34,475 nt of DNA from Lachnospiraceae bacterium UBA1755. Lineage in GTDB: Bacteria > Bacillota > Clostridia > Lachnospirales > Lachnospiraceae. The notes below the pieces were generated by a model. It worked only from the letters and a program-made list of their open reading frames with translations, had not been told where the DNA came from and made no database searches. The position numbers and the translations under genes were made by a program. Positions 7,611-14,910 of this stretch are shown one piece after another. Where the stretch lies: NCBI GenBank assembly GCA_002314805.1, contig DCHJ01000074.1, positions 1 to 34,475 of the forward strand, written 5' to 3'. How positions within the stretch are numbered: the first letter of the stretch is position 1; each line of letters opens with the position of its first letter.

Positions 7611-8894
7611 CTATCTTATCAGATATCCCTGCTCATCCAGGACCGGCTCATCGCTCAGTGAATTGATGTAATCTATCACTCTCTTCTTCTCTGCCCCGTC
7701 AAGCATCGTGGTCCTGCAGCCTGACTGCTTCGCAGGGATGAACTCAAGGCTCTTAATGCTCTTTTCTTTTGTATCTACAGTCACTCTGGCAAGTCCCGTA
7801 TCCAGCGAGCTCGAATTAAATAGATAATTGCCCATGGAGTAGAGTACCGGCACACCCTCTATGACTTCAATCTTCTGCAGCACATGGGGATGATCCCCGA
7901 TGATGAGGTCCGCACCTGCCTCCACGTACATCGGTGCCTGCTCCTGCTGCAGCCAGTCGATATTCGCTTCACTCTCCGTGCCCCAGTGGATATATGCCAC
8001 TACAAAATCCGCATTTTCCCGGGCTTCCTTTATAACTTCAACGAAGTGCTCAGGGGCAAGACATCTGAGCACGCCGGGACTTGTTGCCGTGGCTGCCACC
8101 GTATCCGGATTGCCCAGTCTTTCTATCTGCGTCGCACAGACAAACGCGATCCTCATGCCCTCAATATCAAGGTAATACGGACGTGATGCCTCCTGCAGAT
8201 CCCGTCCGGCACCTACATATGGCATGCCGATGCCGTCCAGTGTGTCAAAGGTATCCATCATTGCATCCTGTCCGTAGTCATTAACATGATTATTACCGAG
8301 AGCTGCGATATCCACTCCGATCTCAGTCAGCTTATCCGCATACTCCGGCTTTGCGCGGAACGTAAACTGCTTTTCCGGGAGCGGCGTACCCCTGTCTGAA
8401 TAAGGGAACTCATTGTTGATCATAAAGATATCCGATCCCGTCATTATTTCCATAAGTCCGTCATCAAAGCACGTTGTGATATCCCCGCCTCTCTGCAACA
8501 TGTTCGCCATGATAGCATAACCCGGATCAAGCAGCACATCTCCCGCAAAGGTCAGCGTGATCTCATCACGATACTCAGGCTCCGGCTCTGTCTCCACCAC
8601 CGGCAGAGTCTCCATGCCTATGCTCGGCTGCGGCTTAGCTTTGTTCAGCTCTTCAGCGTATTCAGCTGCCTCTGCGCCATCATTCTCACCCGTACCTGTA
8701 CTGCTGCCCTCATTTTCAAGAGCCTGATCTGCGGGTGTGAAGGTCTGCGTTTCTGTCTGCCACGGCAGCGTGAACCTGCGCGATAATGCAAACACCGCTG
8801 TGCCTGTCAGGATGACAGCCAAAAGCAGAACCGATACGATACCGGCTCTGCTCCTGCGATTTCTGCCTCTCTTTCGTCCTCTGGACCGGGACAT
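7611..8894 (-). CDS. CapA family protein (PGA_cap metallophosphatase fold)
   Basis: A 427-residue protein with a very basic N-terminus (1-18), one membrane anchor (about 19-38), a spacer rich in E, T and A (about 45-105), and a CapA/PgsA-type domain outside the membrane. Family motifs appear in order: FAGDVLLD, NNEFPYSDRGT, ALGNNHVNDYG, YIHWGTE, IIGDHPHVLQ and YSMGNYLFN. These are the metal-binding loops of the calcineurin-like fold. Such proteins take part in poly-gamma-glutamate capsule formation in Bacillus, but no capsule synthesis genes are nearby, so the substrate is open. The ATG follows AGGAGGAG with an 11-nt spacer. It is the last gene of the minus-strand series that begins with hipB. 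Confidence 0.88.
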   Translation of the reverse strand: MSRSRGRKRGRNRRSRAGIVSVLLLAVILTGTAVFALSRRFTLPWQTETQTFTPADQALENEGSSTGTGENDGAEAAEYAEELNKAKPQPSIGMETLPVVETEPEPEYRDEITLTFAGDVLLDPGYAIMANMLQRGGDITTCFDDGLMEIMTGSDIFMINNEFPYSDRGTPLPEKQFTFRAKPEYADKLTEIGVDIAALGNNHVNDYGQDAMMDTFDTLDGIGMPYVGAGRDLQEASRPYYLDIEGMRIAFVCATQIERLGNPDTVAATATSPGVLRCLAPEHFVEVIKEARENADFVVAYIHWGTESEANIDWLQQEQAPMYVEAGADLIIGDHPHVLQKIEVIEGVPVLYSMGNYLFNSSSLDTGLARVTVDTKEKSIKSLEFIPAKQSGCRTTMLDGAEKKRVIDYINSLSDEPVLDEQGYLIR

Positions 8895-8928
8895 CTTACG
8901 GATATCTCCTCCTGATCCGTTCAGTGTA

Positions 8929-9384
8929 TCAGCTTATCTCTGCACCCGCATATTCCATAAGCTTTTGCCTGAGATACTGATACCTCTCATATTTATCCTT
9001 ATCTGCAAAATGCTCATCCCTGCTCTGCGGGACAACGTTGATATAATCAAGCTCTGCATCCCCGAACTGTTCACTGGTCAGATCAAACCTACAGCTTCCG
9101 ACCACATTAAAGCAATGATATCCCCCCTCCGGAAGCGGGATACCGTATACCTCTCCTCCGAAAATATCCTGGATGAGGAAGGAAGTGATGCTGCACTGCC
9201 CCACCGTCATGTTCTCATTACTCCATTTATCCCTGAGTCTCGGCGCACAGGTATGCTCACACCATACATTGGATAATGCATCATAAAGCTCGATGGGGTC
9301 ATTTATACCCGCAAGCCTAGATCCGCCCTTTACGAAATCTCTGCCGATATTTTCCCATCCCCAGAATTTATAAGTCTTCTCCAT
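8929..9384 (-). CDS. YunG-like protein
   Basis: A 151-residue soluble protein whose core matches, from memory, the Bacillus subtilis YunG family: SNVWCEHTCAPRLRDKW, then NMTVGQCSITSFLIQDIFGG, then GGYHCFNVVG and FDLTSEQF. The conserved Cys in GQC, His in YHCFN and Asp in FDLT could be a papain- or transglutaminase-like triad, but that is inference from spacing alone. The cellular role is not known. The ATG follows GGGAGG. The gene lies 37 bp after the lipoprotein gene and 34 bp before the CapA-like gene, so it is probably co-transcribed with both. Confidence 0.7.
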   Translation of the reverse strand: MEKTYKFWGWENIGRDFVKGGSRLAGINDPIELYDALSNVWCEHTCAPRLRDKWSNENMTVGQCSITSFLIQDIFGGEVYGIPLPEGGYHCFNVVGSCRFDLTSEQFGDAELDYINVVPQSRDEHFADKDKYERYQYLRQKLMEYAGAEIS

Positions 9385-9421
9385 ACAATGCCTCCCTGTT
9401 TTGCAGCTGCTGTAATACCGG

Positions 9422-10759
9422 TTATTTTACCTCAACCGGTATACCGCTGTCGTCAAGTGTATACCGCCTTGTGACCTGCTTACCGGCTTTTCTGTCATAG
9501 GCCGTGGTCGTGAAATCATAGGGATCCACAACCTGCTCTGTGACAAGCCTGCGCTGACTGCAGTTAAGTCCCTCTGCAGGATGGTCTGCCTCAACTGCCT
9601 CATTGTGCTGCGCTTCTCCACCCGGGATCTCAGCGATCTTAGCATCAGAACCTGCCGGATAGATAAAATAAGCACATTCATCATCATCCATGTATTTAAG
9701 CTTCCATACAAAGTCTCCCGCCTTCGTCTTCACATCATGTATTACTGTACGGTACCCGGCATCATCCCTTGTATCCTCGGTCTGCACCACGTAATAATCC
9801 GGGATCAGCTCAATACCCTTCTTAAACAGCTCCGGGTGCTCAGCAAACTTTATATCTACAAACTGCATACCTGCCGCATATGGGGCAATATCATACTGGT
9901 TGAAGATGATCTGTATCCCGTCATACTTAAGGAGCCATGTGAATGACCGCTCCGTATCATCGGCCTTTGATTCTGCCGCATCACACTTGTACTTAGCCAG
10001 ATCCTTCTCAAGATCAAAGAATTCCTCCTTCTGATGATTTTTAAGGAGATCCTCCTTTATGAAAGCAATAAGCTTATCGCTGTCACAGATAATATCCGAA
10101 AGGAGGAGCTGTCTTCCGGTCTTTGTATCATAATTGTATGCTCCGATAAGTGCACCCGGATGCGCTCCGCCATAGTTGACAAAAGTATCTGTACGTGCCG
10201 AGAAGAAGTTGGAATCAGACCTGACAGCAATGACCTTTGTTTCGTTGCAGAGCTCCGGATTATCCGTTCTTCCGTTCTCCTTTGACTCTTTGATAGTCTC
10301 AAGAAACTTATCTATATCAGCAAGTACATTTGTCTTGACCTTTTCTCCCATCCGCTCCAGTGCTGCAACAAGTGCCGGATAAGCTGCCTGCTCATCCTCC
10401 CTGAGACTGAGCTTACCCCAGTCAAGACGGTAAGCTGTCATATTGTCGGGATACTGCGCGACCTGAGCATCTGATATGATGAGCGGATGCAGCAGTACCG
10501 GCTTTTCTGATGCAATCACTTCCTGTGCAGCTGCTGTTTCGGTCTGCTCAGCTTCAGCCTTGGATTCAGCCACAGTCTCCTGTTTTGTCTCTGCGATCTC
10601 CGGTGCGGCAGTCTCCACAGCTGCCTGCGATGCTGCCTGAGTGAATGGCTCAACGGTCTCTGCTGCCGCAGTCTCCGGCTCCGGAGCTGCCTTGGCCGCA
10701 CAGGCTCCAAGGCTTATTACCATAACTGCTGCCAGTACTAATGCTGTAATTCTCTTCAT
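9422..10759 (-). CDS. Lipoprotein with DUF3298/RsiV-like domain
   Basis: A 445-residue predicted lipoprotein. The signal peptide ends in the lipobox LGAC (Cys20), and residues 21-85 are a spacer made almost only of A, E, T, Q and P. The main domain (about 90-345) contains FSARTDTFVNYGGAHPGAL followed by YDTKTGRQLLLSDI, typical of DUF3298 proteins (RsiV and PdaC relatives), which bind or sense cell-wall ligands. The remaining 100 residues are unassigned. The start codon overlaps the hipA stop (TAATG), with GGAGAG upstream inside hipA, so translation is coupled to the toxin-antitoxin pair. The signal-peptide maturation enzyme Lgt is encoded elsewhere in the window. Confidence 0.8.
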   Translation of the reverse strand: MKRITALVLAAVMVISLGACAAKAAPEPETAAAETVEPFTQAASQAAVETAAPEIAETKQETVAESKAEAEQTETAAAQEVIASEKPVLLHPLIISDAQVAQYPDNMTAYRLDWGKLSLREDEQAAYPALVAALERMGEKVKTNVLADIDKFLETIKESKENGRTDNPELCNETKVIAVRSDSNFFSARTDTFVNYGGAHPGALIGAYNYDTKTGRQLLLSDIICDSDKLIAFIKEDLLKNHQKEEFFDLEKDLAKYKCDAAESKADDTERSFTWLLKYDGIQIIFNQYDIAPYAAGMQFVDIKFAEHPELFKKGIELIPDYYVVQTEDTRDDAGYRTVIHDVKTKAGDFVWKLKYMDDDECAYFIYPAGSDAKIAEIPGGEAQHNEAVEADHPAEGLNCSQRRLVTEQVVDPYDFTTTAYDRKAGKQVTRRYTLDDSGIPVEVK

Positions 10760-12039
10760 TATTTCTCTCCTGTTCCTAATCTCAATATTTTACTTCTGAG
10801 TTCTTCGGCCTTGCCGAAGCCGGAGGAACTCAGCTGCTGTGTGGCCTTATCAAGCGCGTCTGAGAAAGTCTCCTTCATCCTGTCCAGGTGATTCATCGCA
10901 GCCTTGACACCCAGCCCGCATTCCTTAGCGGCCAGACGGAAGGAATCTGCTGTTATCCTGTCTAGATTATATTCATCACCTATGCGAAAGGCCATGTCTC
11001 TTGTGCTGCTTTCATATATCGCAGTACTTATGATATCATACGCCGGAGCAAGCCTTATTGTCTTAAGGTTTTGCGCATAAATCAGTGACAAATTCTTAAT
11101 ATGGTTATCCGTATTTCCGATCAGATAATCAAATATGATTATATCCCACAGCTTAAGCATATCTTCGATGGGATTGCCCGAATGACGGCGCACAATATCA
11201 AACATACCCTTCATGTGTGCTGCCCCGGCAGATTCATACTTATTGACGGAGGCGATCCCCATCGCCTGTGCGAAATCCTCCTGATGGAGTCTTGTTGGTG
11301 CGCACAGCCCGCTTATCATCACTTCACGTCCCGGTTCCAGTACCCTGTCATACCTTTTTGTAGCAAAGAGCACCTCATCTTCTCCGGCGCTTCCCAGGTT
11401 GACGATATGGCTCTCAGGTACCTCAATACCCATGTACGAGGCGGTCGTCAGCGCCAGCTGTTCATTGGTAACTATCGCATCCAGCCTGATATGGCTCTGT
11501 TTTACGATATGAGTGCTCGGAGCATTGCCCATAGGTACATACCACGAAAGGGTCTCGGGATCGTAATACAGTCCCACCTTTCCCGAGGCACCCGCCAGAG
11601 ACAGATGAGCCTTGGTCACAAGCTGTACGGATTTTGTAGCACCTTCTCTTGCAAGCTCGCGCAGCTGCTCCATGGACAGCTTCTCGTATGTGGGAACAGT
11701 ATATATATCATTTTCGTCAGTGATCATGATCGCACCGAGGCACTCCCTCCCAAGTCCTGACAGGATCGAAAGGTAATCGCTCTCGTCCGAGCGCATCATC
11801 TGTGCCACCGTCATCTTGAGAAAACCCTCAGGCAGCAGCCCCTCAAAGTAATTGCGGGTCTGAGTATGGGTGAAGGCTTCCTTTCTCAGCGGAAGACTGA
11901 TCGATATCGGATATGCATCCGGGTTTTCCAGATATGTCGAACTGTACTGGAAAGTCGCATCCTCCGAGCCGTTTCCGCTGATATTGCCTGCATAGGTGGT
12001 CACTCCGTTGATCTCTATGCTTACATCCAGATTTCTCAT
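10759..12039 (-). CDS. hipA: HipA-type Ser/Thr kinase (toxin of a HipBA pair)
   Basis: A 426-residue HipA-family kinase. The N-terminal HipA subdomain (about 1-110) is followed by the kinase core: SLAGASGKVGL (147-157), matching the autophosphorylated serine loop of E. coli HipA (Ser147 here), KRYDR (228-232), the catalytic loop GNTDNHIKN with Asp311, and the metal-binding APAYD with Asp335. All key residues are present, so the kinase should be active. The E. coli enzyme phosphorylates glutamyl-tRNA synthetase; the target here is untested. The start overlaps the hipB stop by 4 nt (ATGA), the usual antitoxin-first coupling. The ORF is full length. Confidence 0.92.
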   Translation of the reverse strand: MRNLDVSIEINGVTTYAGNISGNGSEDATFQYSSTYLENPDAYPISISLPLRKEAFTHTQTRNYFEGLLPEGFLKMTVAQMMRSDESDYLSILSGLGRECLGAIMITDENDIYTVPTYEKLSMEQLRELAREGATKSVQLVTKAHLSLAGASGKVGLYYDPETLSWYVPMGNAPSTHIVKQSHIRLDAIVTNEQLALTTASYMGIEVPESHIVNLGSAGEDEVLFATKRYDRVLEPGREVMISGLCAPTRLHQEDFAQAMGIASVNKYESAGAAHMKGMFDIVRRHSGNPIEDMLKLWDIIIFDYLIGNTDNHIKNLSLIYAQNLKTIRLAPAYDIISTAIYESSTRDMAFRIGDEYNLDRITADSFRLAAKECGLGVKAAMNHLDRMKETFSDALDKATQQLSSSGFGKAEELRSKILRLGTGEK

Positions 12040-12248
12040 TCTCTTGTACCTATCTCCACGTCAAGTCCCAGACTGGCAGCCAGGTTAAGAGCCTTGCCCA
12101 GCTCTGCCGTGTCCTTTCCCCTCTCAAGGTCAGAAATAAAGCTTACTGAATATCCCGTAAACTCTGCCAGAAAGCCCTGGGTATAGCCCAGCTCCCTGCG
12201 TCTCTTGCGCAATGCCTCTCCAAAGGCTGCTGCATCTGCTATCTTCAT
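12036..12248 (-). CDS. hipB: HipB-type antitoxin, HTH XRE family
   Basis: A 70-residue helix-turn-helix protein. Residues 9-60 make the XRE fold: FGEALRKRRRELGYTQGFLAEFTGYSVSFISDLERGKDTAEL, with the recognition helix around SVSFISDLERGK. It would bind HipA and repress its own operon. The ATG follows AAGGAAGG. The promoter (12523-12552) lies about 270 nt upstream and overlaps repeats that are good candidate HipB operators. Confidence 0.9.
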   Translation of the reverse strand: MKIADAAAFGEALRKRRRELGYTQGFLAEFTGYSVSFISDLERGKDTAELGKALNLAASLGLDVEIGTRE

Positions 12249-12386
12249 ATATCAGACCTTCCTTTTTACGTAAACTGAAAGCCCTTGCCGTCATATGACA
12301 GGTCCGGTACGCCTGCACATTTCGGTTTTGTGCCGCTGATCCCTGTACATCCGGTCCCTGTGCCGCAGCTGATTCTCCTGAAGTAT

Positions 12387-12547
12387 TTCCGTACGAATCA
12401 ATGTCCCTTGACCGAAAATATTACCAAAGTCTTACAAAATCAATAAGAAAATTTCGCCGTTCGTACGAATCAAGACATAAATTCGACACATTTTCGCCGT
12501 TCGGCTGTATTATCTGTTTTGGATTATACATTAAGCCGAACGGCGAA
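12387..12547. repeat. Repeat set in the hipBA control region (candidate operators)
   Basis: Four related sites. A perfect 14-bp inverted pair, AGCCGAACGGCGAA at 12534-12547 and its complement at 12493-12506, is 27 bp apart and encloses the -10. A third site at 12452-12471 repeats TTTCGCCGTTCG and runs into the palindrome TTCGTACGAA (12460-12469). A fourth, at 12387-12401, repeats CGTACGAATCAA found at 12462-12473. The shared core and its place across the promoter suggest HipB binding sites. Confidence 0.6.
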
Positions 12548-12552
12548 GTCAA
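12523..12552 (-). promoter_or_regulatory. Promoter of the hipBA series
   Basis: TTGACT (12547-12552), an 18-bp spacer and a consensus TATAAT (12523-12528) on the minus strand. The spacer contains one arm of the 14-bp inverted repeat, so a protein bound there would block RNA polymerase. Transcription would begin near 12516, giving a leader of about 268 nt before hipB. The stretch 12249-12515 holds repeats and no convincing gene. Confidence 0.65.
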
Positions 12553-12556
12553 GTAG

Positions 12557-13777
12557 TTAATATATTAATATTTTCTGACTGAAAAAATCCTTTCCCTCCA
12601 CATGATACTTATTCCAGAGTGCCTGATTGTATATTTCGGCCGCATATGCCGCATCTGCCAGGATATCCTTGCCGTCAGCGGCTTTACTGATGATCCTGAA
12701 CCCGTCTGTGCTTTTCTGCAGGCATCTTTTGTTTATCTCTGTAAGTACGCCTCGATCTCTGAAGCCTAACAGCTGTGCATATATTACTCCCGGGTTTTTC
12801 TCTGATACAGCCCAGGCTGTCTTGCGGCTGTCGCCCTGTCTGATATTGAGCAAAATATGCATCAGTACTCTGGATATCCTGGTATAGGTCACATCCTTTG
12901 TCTTGATATCCGTGACCATTTCCTCATATGTATTGTAATGCAATCGGGAATTCCTTATCCTCGATGCTATCGCAGGACTGCAGTCTTCAAAAGCCTCCAG
13001 CTCTCCGATATGATTTCGTATGCTCTCAACCACCATCGGCATCACATCATCCGGTCCGATCGGATAATCCGGCATCAGGCAGTATTTCTGACCGTCCTGT
13101 GATCCTGTACATCCGGCATCAGCGAAATACCCGCCGGCAAGTATTATCCTCCTGAGAGCCATCGCTGAGGGATACGCACCCGCAGATGCCTCAATATCAT
13201 TATATCCGCTTCCGGCTCTTATGACAGGCACAAATTCCATTGAGGAGTGCAGACGCCGCATAGCCTTGAGATACTCGATGGCAAGTATTGTATTGGGTCC
13301 GGCTCCCGGGATACCCGCAGCCTCTGCAAGTGCCGCCGGATAGCTTACTCCTCTTTTCAGAGCCGTGCGGATCCTTTCTCCCATTGCCTCGTCTTCATCG
13401 GCAAGCATTTCAGCTATCTGCCGCAGACTCAAAAGGCTGTCCGTGCCACTGCATGAGCTCTGCGCCGGTTCGATTCCGCAAGAAATGCAGTCGCAGCCCA
13501 GCGCATCAAGTACCTTGACTCCATAGGAAGCAAAGCCTTCTGCGCTTGCTGTGGAGGCTGCCGGCGGCATCATGAATACCGCATCGGCACCGTTTCTGAG
13601 TGCTGCACCGGCCCGCTCATAGGGATCTGTGATCGCAGGTTCTCCCCGCTGCACAAAGTGTCCGCTCATAACCACAATGACGGCATCCGCACCGGAGATC
13701 CGCCTTGCCTCTCTCAGATGATATGCATGTCCTTCGTGAAACGGATTATATTCTGCTATGATTCCACATATCTTCAT
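12557..13777 (-). CDS. tmcAL: tRNA(Met) cytidine acetate ligase TmcAL
   Basis: A 406-residue protein of the TmcAL (YlbM) family, which makes acetyl-AMP and acetylates the wobble cytidine (C34) of elongator tRNA-Met. The N-terminal nucleotidyltransferase fold begins MKICGIIAEYNPFHEGHAYHL, with the ATP-binding HxGH and further marks VVMSGHFVQRGEPAI and GPNTILAIEY. Length is typical (about 400). Because the family begins exactly here, the ATG at 13777 is secure, yet no Shine-Dalgarno precedes it. A perfect extended -10 lies 9 nt upstream. The gene ends 5 bp before the -35 of the hipBA promoter. Confidence 0.93.
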   Translation of the reverse strand: MKICGIIAEYNPFHEGHAYHLREARRISGADAVIVVMSGHFVQRGEPAITDPYERAGAALRNGADAVFMMPPAASTASAEGFASYGVKVLDALGCDCISCGIEPAQSSCSGTDSLLSLRQIAEMLADEDEAMGERIRTALKRGVSYPAALAEAAGIPGAGPNTILAIEYLKAMRRLHSSMEFVPVIRAGSGYNDIEASAGAYPSAMALRRIILAGGYFADAGCTGSQDGQKYCLMPDYPIGPDDVMPMVVESIRNHIGELEAFEDCSPAIASRIRNSRLHYNTYEEMVTDIKTKDVTYTRISRVLMHILLNIRQGDSRKTAWAVSEKNPGVIYAQLLGFRDRGVLTEINKRCLQKSTDGFRIISKAADGKDILADAAYAAEIYNQALWNKYHVEGKDFFSQKILIY

Positions 13778-13786
13778 CGTAATAGT

Positions 13787-13795
13787 ATTATACCA
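13787..13795 (-). promoter_or_regulatory. Extended -10 element of tmcAL
   Basis: TGGTATAAT on the minus strand, ending 9 nt before the ATG, with no good -35. The predicted leader is about 2-4 nt, so the mRNA would be essentially leaderless. Confidence 0.6.
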
Positions 13796-13845
13796 GGTAC
13801 AGATCTGCCACAGGAGCTATACCTATACCCGGTATCAATATGGTC

Positions 13846-14742
13846 TTATTTTGCCTTGTCCAGAAGTACCTTCATCTCGTCCACCGTGAACTCATACTTC
13901 TTTCCGCAGAAATGACATACAAGCTCTGCCGGATGATCTTCGGCGATCATCTCTTCGAGATTCTGTCTGCCTGCCGAGATGAGTACCTTTTCCACTCTCG
14001 CCTTGTCGCAGCTGCAATAGAACTTCACAGGCTGACTGTCGTTGATCTCAAGCCCGAAATCATCAAGTATGAGTCTCAGGATATCCTCCGGTGTCATCCC
14101 CTTATCGAGCATAGTGGTCATTGATTCCAGCGTCCTGATCTTTTCCTCAAGCTTCTCCGCCAGTTCATCACCTGCCCCCGGCATCAGCTGGATGATAAAT
14201 CCACCCGCCTGACGCACGGTGTTCTCATGATTCATGAGCACGCCCAGCGCAACAGAGCTCGGCACCTGTTCACTTGTCGCATAGTAATAGGCAATATCCT
14301 CAGCTATCTCACCGCTCACAAGTATGGTCTGTCCCACATAAGGCTCCTTGAGCCCCACATCTCTGATAACTGACAATACACCCAGATCCAGTGCTCCGCC
14401 TACATCAAGCTTGCCCTTTGCATTTGGAGGCAGCATCACGCCAGGGTTATTGACATATCCCTTGACGCGTCCCTTATTATCTGCCGTTGCCAGAAGTCCC
14501 TTTATCGGACCGTCGCACTGTATCTGACAGGTGATAAGGTCATCCTCGTTCTTCATGTCCCAGCCCATCATAAGAGTCGCTGTCATCAGTCTTCCGAGGG
14601 CTGCACATGCCACAGGTGACAGATCGTGACGGCTTCTTGCCTCTTCCACGGCTCCCCTTGTGGTCGCCGCAAAGGCACGGATCATACCGTCCTCTGCAGT
14701 GGCACGGATCATATAATCTCTTTTCATGTTTTCACTTATCAT
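13846..14742 (-). CDS. hslO: Redox-regulated chaperone Hsp33
   Basis: A 298-residue Hsp33. The N-terminal substrate-binding part (about 8-230) is followed by the zinc/redox switch: CSC (residues about 243-245) and CHFC about 30 residues later, the CxC...CxxC set that holds zinc when reduced and forms disulfides under oxidative stress. Length matches the family (about 290). The start could be the ATG at 14742 or the in-frame ATG 5 codons later (MKRDYMIRA); the ribosome site GGTG before the first is weak. It lies between tmcAL and the minisatellite upstream of it. Confidence 0.93.
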   Translation of the reverse strand: MISENMKRDYMIRATAEDGMIRAFAATTRGAVEEARSRHDLSPVACAALGRLMTATLMMGWDMKNEDDLITCQIQCDGPIKGLLATADNKGRVKGYVNNPGVMLPPNAKGKLDVGGALDLGVLSVIRDVGLKEPYVGQTILVSGEIAEDIAYYYATSEQVPSSVALGVLMNHENTVRQAGGFIIQLMPGAGDELAEKLEEKIRTLESMTTMLDKGMTPEDILRLILDDFGLEINDSQPVKFYCSCDKARVEKVLISAGRQNLEEMIAEDHPAELVCHFCGKKYEFTVDEMKVLLDKAK

Positions 14743-14793
14743 ATCTTTTCACCATTTCAATGATGCGGTGTCAGTCCCGTAATGCCGGTACAG

Positions 14794-14877
14794 CGCTGTC
14801 AGTTCCACGCTGTCAGTTCTACGCTGTCAGTTCCACGCTGTCAGTTCCGCGCTGTCAGCTCCGCGCTGTCAGTTCCG
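14794..14877. repeat. 14-bp tandem repeat, six copies
   Basis: Six adjacent units of CGCTGTCAGTTCCA or close variants, beginning at 14794, 14808, 14822, 14836, 14850 and 14864. A decayed seventh unit follows (14878-14891). It fills much of the 168-bp gap between prfC and hslO. No gene is seen in the gap. Confidence 0.9.
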
Positions 14878-14910
14878 CAGTACCGGTTCCGCGATACCGT
14901 TAACGTGATA

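Noticed and set aside
12249..12410. Small charged ORF in the hipB leader on the minus strand (TTG start, about 36 codons)
   Set aside because: No convincing ribosome site, overlap with repeat copies, and no recognisable sequence.
14794..14891. CRISPR array
   Set aside because: Units of 14 bp are directly adjacent with no spacers, and there are no cas genes.
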